A stretch of 15,255 nt of DNA. Origin: JAWXCM01 sp034408745. Lineage in GTDB: Bacteria > Acidobacteriota > Terriglobia > Bryobacterales > Bryobacteraceae. Shown here in pieces: positions 14,433 through 15,255 of this stretch. The first letter of the stretch is position 1. Every line of letters starts with the position of its first letter. The position numbers and the translations under genes were made by a program. The stretch covers positions 1 through 15,255 of the forward strand of contig JAWXCM010000242.1 in the NCBI GenBank assembly GCA_034408745.1. The letters run 5' to 3'. The notes under the pieces were generated by a model. The model saw nothing but the letters and a program-made list of their open reading frames with translations, made no database searches and had not been told where the DNA came from.

Positions 14433-15255
14433 TCACCCGAGCTTCGGCCTCTGCCGGTGAAAATCCGTAGCCTTCTGGAACTGCATCCCAACCGACAGCA
14501 GAAGATTCTCCGAAAACGGCCGGCCCACCAGCTGCAGCCCAACTGGCATCCCACCGGCAAACCCACAAGGCAACGACAGCGCAGGCAGCCCAGCCAGATT
14601 CCCCGCCCCAATAATCGCCTGTATCCCGTTTACCGGAGCCCCGGCAGCGGCAGCGGGAGCCGGAGGCGGCGCACCATCCAGCCGCTCCGAAACTTTGTTC
14701 GCGACAGCCGTCCGACTCGGCGCAATCAGCAAGTCGCAATCCATAAACACCCGCCGAAACTCCGTCTGAACCAGCCGCCGGACCCGCATCGCCCGCAGGT
14801 AATCCCGAGCCGGAATCTCCAGCGCAGCCCGCAAACCCGCCACCTGCGCCGCGTCGGCGAGCTCGTCCACACGCCCGCTCTCAATCAGTTCCTCAAACAC
14901 CGACGAGCCCTCAGCCCCGATCACAGTCGACACCGCCGAGCCATACGGCAAATCGGGCGCCATCTGAACCGGCACAAACTTTGACCCGAGCCCCCTCAAC
15001 ACCCCAAGCGCCGCCTCGAAAACCGGCCGCATCGCCTCCTGCGACCATTCCCCAAACGACTCGGCCGCAAACCCGATTCGCAGCTGATTCAAAGGCCGCT
15101 GATACTGCGGTGAAAAGTAGAAGCTCTTGCCCGCCGTACCCGGGTCGTTCTCATCCTTGCCCGCGATCACCGCCAGCACGTGACCACAATCCTCAGCCGA
15201 CCGGCACATCGGCCCAATCTTGTCCATCGTCCAGGAAAGCGGCATCGCCCCGAAC
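14433..15255 (-). CDS. Amidase-signature enzyme, C-terminal part (start beyond right edge)
   Basis: About 274 residues are visible, read inward from the right edge. They begin FGAMPLSWTMDKIGPM, matching the (Y/F)G..PLSW.(L/M)D..GP(M/I) stretch that follows the catalytic serine loop in amidase-signature hydrolases. RSAEDCGHVLAVIAGKDENDP comes next, as in the family. Near the end are NLAGLPALSLPCGF and GMPVGLQLVGRPFSE, the standard C-terminal landmarks. The Ser-cisSer-Lys triad and the first half of the protein lie outside the window, so activity and substrate (amidase, or a GatA-like transamidosome subunit) cannot be decided. A Pro/Ala-rich insert (about APPPAPAAAAGAPV) sits before NGIQAIIGAGN. 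The gene is convergent with the ZIP gene, with 11 bases between stop codons. Confidence 0.93.
   Translation of the reverse strand, partial: FGAMPLSWTMDKIGPMCRSAEDCGHVLAVIAGKDENDPGTAGKSFYFSPQYQRPLNQLRIGFAAESFGEWSQEAMRPVFEAALGVLRGLGSKFVPVQMAPDLPYGSAVSTVIGAEGSSVFEELIESGRVDELADAAQVAGLRAALEIPARDYLRAMRVRRLVQTEFRRVFMDCDLLIAPSRTAVANKVSERLDGAPPPAPAAAAGAPVNGIQAIIGAGNLAGLPALSLPCGFAGGMPVGLQLVGRPFSENLLLSVGMQFQKATDFHRQRPKLG

Noticed and set aside
1..15255. CRISPR array, transposon, phage genes, tRNA or rRNA
   Set aside because: No spaced direct repeats, transposase or integrase motifs, terminal inverted repeats, or structured RNA gene signatures were seen on either strand.

Overview
The window is GC-rich and densely coded. 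It most resembles a member of the Acidobacteriota, probably of the Bryobacterales/Solibacter type. This assignment rests on gene content and is inference: two very large Oar-like TonB-dependent-receptor proteins with N-terminal carboxypeptidase-regulatory-like domains, a VWA protein of the acidobacterial VWFA-related type, and frequent GTG/TTG starts. No tRNA, rRNA, insertion sequence, CRISPR array, phage gene or attachment site was seen. No gene-free stretch exceeds about 140 bases.

Left block (1-7049, all minus strand). Reading in transcription order from 7049 leftward: an Oar-like outer-membrane protein with a Gly/Met-rich insert; a secreted VWA protein 12 bases downstream; a small DUF2383/PA2169-type four-helix-bundle protein; a secreted Lys/Ala-rich LEA-like repeat protein; and, 10 bases further, an SDR oxidoreductase that runs off the left edge. 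The first two are almost certainly co-transcribed. The next three look like a stress-type module, either a continuation of the same transcript or with their own promoter.

Centre (7050-10693). A 137-base divergent intergenic region carries a nested inverted repeat and a candidate promoter. It separates the left block from a second Oar-like receptor on the plus strand, which has a conventional plug domain. That gene overlaps the end of the next, convergent gene by 17 bases.

Right block (10677-13664, minus strand). This is a probable three-gene operon: a CpaA/TadV-type prepilin peptidase, a cytoplasmic PAS-GAF-GGDEF diguanylate cyclase, and a GT-B-fold protein resembling the N-terminal half of plant L-arabinokinase. 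The last gene starts at a TTG that overlaps the cyclase stop codon by three bases. A TATAAT hexamer lies 4 bases before the peptidase GTG, suggesting a leaderless transcript.

Right edge. A ZIP-family metal transporter (plus strand, TTG start) is divergent from the peptidase operon. It converges, 11 bases apart, on an amidase-signature enzyme whose N-terminal half and catalytic residues lie outside the window.

Nothing here proves a new system. The two arrangements most worth following up are the Gly/Met-rich receptor with its VWA partner, and the peptidase / c-di-GMP / glycosyltransferase-like operon.
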